NCBI GenBank assembly: GCA_025451295.1
Contig: JANWKQ010000159.1
Span: 1-33,839, forward strand
Source: Flavobacteriales bacterium
GTDB lineage: Bacteria; Bacteroidota; Bacteroidia; CAIKAF01
Direction: 5' to 3'
DNA: 33,839 bases
The position numbers and the translations under genes were made by a program. Under the pieces are notes generated by a model, which did no database searches, was not told where the DNA came from, and worked only from the letters and a program-made list of their open reading frames with translations. Of the stretch, positions 31,302 to 33,839 are shown one piece after another. How positions within the stretch are numbered: position 1 is the first letter of the stretch; each line of letters starts with the position of its first letter.

Positions 31302-33839
31302 CTACTTTATGAATACAATTTTTAGGCTTGAATTAAGTTCACCCAGATTGATCTGTAAATAATAGTTTCCCTCCGCCAGTTGAAGTTCGGTTTTGTTGAT
31401 GATAAATTCATACTTTCCGATTTCCAAATAAGAAGGAACATCCATACGGATAACTTTACCTAGCGCATCCAAAAGATCCATTTTCAAACTAGCAGCTTGA
31501 ATAGCAGTAATGGTTATTGTTACCTGATCTGAAGAGGGATTAGGATAAATATTAACAGAGGATCCGTTATCAAATGTAACCATACCTGTATTTGGAACAA
31601 TGGAAACAAAAACAGTATCCGCATTGTCACAACCTGTAATAGGATCGGTATACTGATAAATGATCGCATAAGGTCCACCTACGCCGGCAGAAGAAGGATC
31701 GAAAACATTTCCTGAAACTCCAGGACCTGAGAAAACACCTCCGGATGGTGTACCTACCATATTAGCCGCAGCTGATGTTACCACATAGTTTGTATTAAGT
31801 CCCAACAAACTTACATTAGGCAAAGGATGAATGTTAACCTGAACAACGCTGGATGGTCCTTCACAACCATTTTGGATATCGGTAATATAAAAGGTTGTGG
31901 TAGAAGTAACAGCGGGTGTAAATGTATTTCCGGTATTCACAACGGTAGTAAGCGCAATATCACTATACCATGTTACATTCGTTCCTGAGGCATTTAATCC
32001 GGTAATACTTTCGTCAATACAATAATCGAGATCACCTGTAATTATTGGCGAAGGAGGCAATGCATAAATAGTCAGTGTGGCATCATCTGCCGGACCGGTA
32101 CATCCATTTGCATCCGTTTGAGTTAAGAAATATTGATAAATACCAACAGCAGTATTGCCTGTATTGAAGTTATTTCCACTTCCGGCAAGAATCGTAAGTC
32201 CGGCATCGCTAAACCATTCAATTCCAACACCCAAAGAAGTTAGATCCGGAATTGCTCCATTAAAACATGCCACCTCATCATTCGATATAGGTGCCAAAGG
32301 AAGGGAATTGATCGTTACTATCACCATGGTCTCATCACTTATACAACCATTGATACTGGTTGCAGAAACATAAAATGTATCGGTGGCAGTAATTGAAGGT
32401 GTATAACTATTTCCGGAGGCAATATTACCCGTATAATTCGGCAATGAATACCAATCAATACCGGTTCCCGAAGCAGTTAATGCGGTAATGGTTTCGTTGG
32501 CACAATAAACATTTTGTCCGGTAATGAAAGGTGCAGCTGGTTCTGCATAAATGGTGAGATCAGATTGGCTCGCTGTACCACTTGTGCAACCATTTGCATC
32601 CGTTTGTGTAGCGTAATAAGTATAAATTCCAGGAGCAGTATTTCCCGTATTAAAATTATTTCCTGTTGCCACTAAAATAGTAAGACCAGCGTCACTGAAC
32701 CATTCTATATTTGTCCCTGTTGCAGACAAATCCGGAATAGTCAACCCTTCGCAGATACTTTCGTTTGCAGAAACGGGAGCTGCCGGTAACGAATAAATAG
32801 TAAGGGTTGCATCATCCGATGGACCAGTACAACCATTGACATCTGTTTGAGTTAAATAATATTGATAAATGCCAACAACGGTATTACCTGTGTTGAGGTT
32901 ATTTCCTGTGCCAGCAAGCATCGTAAGTCCAGCATCGCTAAACCATTCAATCCCTATACCCGTAGAAGTGAGATCCGGAATTGTTCCATTAAAACAAGCT
33001 ACTTCATTATTTGAAACGGGAGCAGATGGAAGTGAATTGATCGTTACGATCACCATTGTTTCATTACTGATACAACCATCGGTACTGGTTGCAGAAACAT
33101 AAAATGTATCTGTAGCTGTAATTGAAGGTGTATAAGTATTTCCGGAAGCAAGGATGCCTGTATAGTTCGGCATTGAATACCAATCAATACCTGTTCCTGA
33201 CGCAGTTAATCCTGTGATCGTTTCATTGGCACAGTAAATATTCTGGCCGGTGATCAAAGGAGAAGCTGGCTCCGCATAAATAGTGAGATCAGATTGAGTC
33301 GCTGAACCACTCGTGCAACCATTCGCATCCGTTTGAGTTGCATAATAGGTATAAATGCCTGGTGCGGTATTTCCTGTATTAAAACTATTTCCGGTACCAA
33401 CCAGAATAGTAAGCGATACATCACTGTACCATTCTATGTTCGTTCCGGAAGCAGACAGCACCGGAATGGTCAATCCTTCGCATACACTTTCATTGCTGGA
33501 AACAGGAACCGCTGGTAAAGCATTAATGATAAGATCTACCTGCATAGCAGAGCTGGTACAACCATTCGCATCAGTTTGAGTTACAAAAAAATCGTTTGTT
33601 CCAATCGAGGTGATGCCAGTATTATAAGAATTCCCGCTGTACAATAGATTTGTTAGCATGGCATCATCATACCATTGTACACTTGTTCCAGATGCTGTGA
33701 GTGGAGAAACCGCATCATTAAAACAATAGGTTGCAGAAGAAGCGACCGGAGAAGATGGAAGTGAATTTACTGTAACATTGATTAAATCCGTATTCGTTCT
33801 TCCGTTTGATCCGGTTACAACAACTGAATATGTTCCCGA
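31302..33839 (-). CDS. Giant Ig-like repeat protein with T9SS sorting domain (5' end outside window)
   Basis: The reading frame has no stop up to the right edge, so these 845 codons are only the C-terminal part. They hold eight Ig-like domains of about 81 residues of the Ig_7 (CHU_C-associated) type: C(E/A/F)..(T)IP.L.A.G....WYSD...L..TGN.F..G......YY.TQTDANGCTS. The two cysteines per domain probably form a disulfide. Then follows a domain with PSGGVFSGPGVSGNVFDP and YTDPITGC. The last 82 residues are a type-A sorting domain (IYPNPSSDQ...). Internal Met codons (such as that at 33659) are not starts. Within the repeats a 243-residue, three-domain block is duplicated in tandem. Such proteins are typically cell-surface adhesins or gliding-associated; the role here is unknown. 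Confidence 0.93.
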   Translation of the reverse strand, partial: SGTYSVVVTGSNGRTNTDLINVTVNSLPSSPVASSATYCFNDAVSPLTASGTSVQWYDDAMLTNLLYSGNSYNTGITSIGTNDFFVTQTDANGCTSSAMQVDLIINALPAVPVSSNESVCEGLTIPVLSASGTNIEWYSDVSLTILVGTGNSFNTGNTAPGIYTYYATQTDANGCTSGSATQSDLTIYAEPASPLITGQNIYCANETITGLTASGTGIDWYSMPNYTGILASGNTYTPSITATDTFYVSATSTDGCISNETMVIVTINSLPSAPVSNNEVACFNGTIPDLTSTGIGIEWFSDAGLTMLAGTGNNLNTGNTVVGIYQYYLTQTDVNGCTGPSDDATLTIYSLPAAPVSANESICEGLTIPDLSATGTNIEWFSDAGLTILVATGNNFNTGNTAPGIYTYYATQTDANGCTSGTASQSDLTIYAEPAAPFITGQNVYCANETITALTASGTGIDWYSLPNYTGNIASGNSYTPSITATDTFYVSATSINGCISDETMVIVTINSLPLAPISNDEVACFNGAIPDLTSLGVGIEWFSDAGLTILAGSGNNFNTGNTAVGIYQYFLTQTDANGCTGPADDATLTIYALPPSPIITGDLDYCIDESITGLNASGTNVTWYSDIALTTVVNTGNTFTPAVTSTTTFYITDIQNGCEGPSSVVQVNIHPLPNVSLLGLNTNYVVTSAAANMVGTPSGGVFSGPGVSGNVFDPSSAGVGGPYAIIYQYTDPITGCDNADTVFVSIVPNTGMVTFDNGSSVNIYPNPSSDQVTITITAIQAASLKMDLLDALGKVIRMDVPSYLEIGKYEFIINKTELQLAEGNYYLQINLGELNSSLKIVFIK
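32061..32789 (-). repeat. 729-bp tandem repeat, second copy
   Basis: This is the C-terminal-side copy of a three-Ig-domain block (243 codons). Corresponding codons in the two copies are displaced by exactly 729 bases at every point checked (four separate landmarks). By eye about 85% of residues agree. Confidence 0.9.
32790..33518 (-). repeat. 729-bp tandem repeat, first copy
   Basis: This is the N-terminal-side copy of the three-domain block. The domain order (CEGLTIP, CANETIT, CFNGTIP types) is the same as in the other copy, showing that the block duplicated as a unit after its three domains had diverged. Confidence 0.9.

Noticed and set aside
32061-33518. Regular repeats considered as a CRISPR array
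   Set aside because: The repeats are in-frame coding Ig domains of about 243 bp, with no short identical repeats, spacers or cas genes.

Overview
The window is chromosomal DNA of a Bacteroidota bacterium (by eye about 40% GC). I cannot place it more finely than the Flavobacteriales / Chitinophagales / Saprospirales range. Four signs support this. Five large secreted proteins end in a type IX secretion (T9SS) type-A sorting domain of the form xYPNP...G.Y.....K. Promoters match the Bacteroidota -7 consensus TAnnTTTG. Shine-Dalgarno sites are essentially absent. Several intergenic repeats are of the kind seen in this phylum. The housekeeping genes (fmt, an HU gene, miaB, mscL, dnaE) are intact. 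I see no integrase, transposase, CRISPR array, tRNA or rRNA.

Layout. 1-3817 (+): fmt, an HU gene with a clear terminator, a YwqK-like repeat lipoprotein and a T9SS-exported TolB-like propeller. 3837-10164 (-): a degenerate ion-channel-like membrane protein, a membrane-anchored propeller, a beta-helix lipoprotein, a sigma-54 activator lacking a sensor domain, and miaB. 10314-11555 (+): a MacB-type permease whose promoter region is shared with miaB. 11565-14016 (-): a secreted protein made of six exact 17-residue repeats, a T9SS-exported propeller, and mscL. 14417-24818 (+): a vWA lipoprotein, two tandem stand-alone carboxypeptidase-regulatory-like proteins, two uncharacterised proteins, an inverted-repeat element, two adjacent T9SS propeller proteins, an AHSA1/SRPBCC protein, a secreted protein joining a CarboxypepD_reg-like domain to a TonB-C-like domain, and a lipoprotein with several membrane segments. 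24920-29662 (+): dnaE, a YD-repeat-like secreted protein and a small DUF4287-like protein that may be frameshifted. 29680-33839 (-): a short CDF transporter with an altered metal motif, a secreted LRR protein, and the 3' part of a giant Ig-like repeat T9SS protein that runs off the right edge.

How the genes fit together. Most of the window encodes envelope or exported proteins, many built from repeats (propellers, LRR, Ig-like, beta-helix, 17-residue repeats). No T9SS machinery is present, so the cargos depend on loci elsewhere. Clear operons are few: miaB with the sigma-54 activator, dnaE with the two genes after it, the LRR gene with the CDF gene, and the two T9SS propellers at 19071-22298.

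I do not see a compact, obviously new multi-gene system. The most interesting leads are the six-fold 17-residue repeat protein, the channel-like protein with a lost selectivity filter, the CDF protein with HxxxH in TM2 and no cytoplasmic domain, the secreted CarboxypepD/poly-Lys/TonB-C fusion, the paired CxxC/CxC carboxypeptidase-regulatory-like proteins, a perfectly in-frame 729-bp tandem duplication in the Ig-like protein, and promoters placed so close to start codons that fmt and dnaE mRNAs should be leaderless or nearly so.
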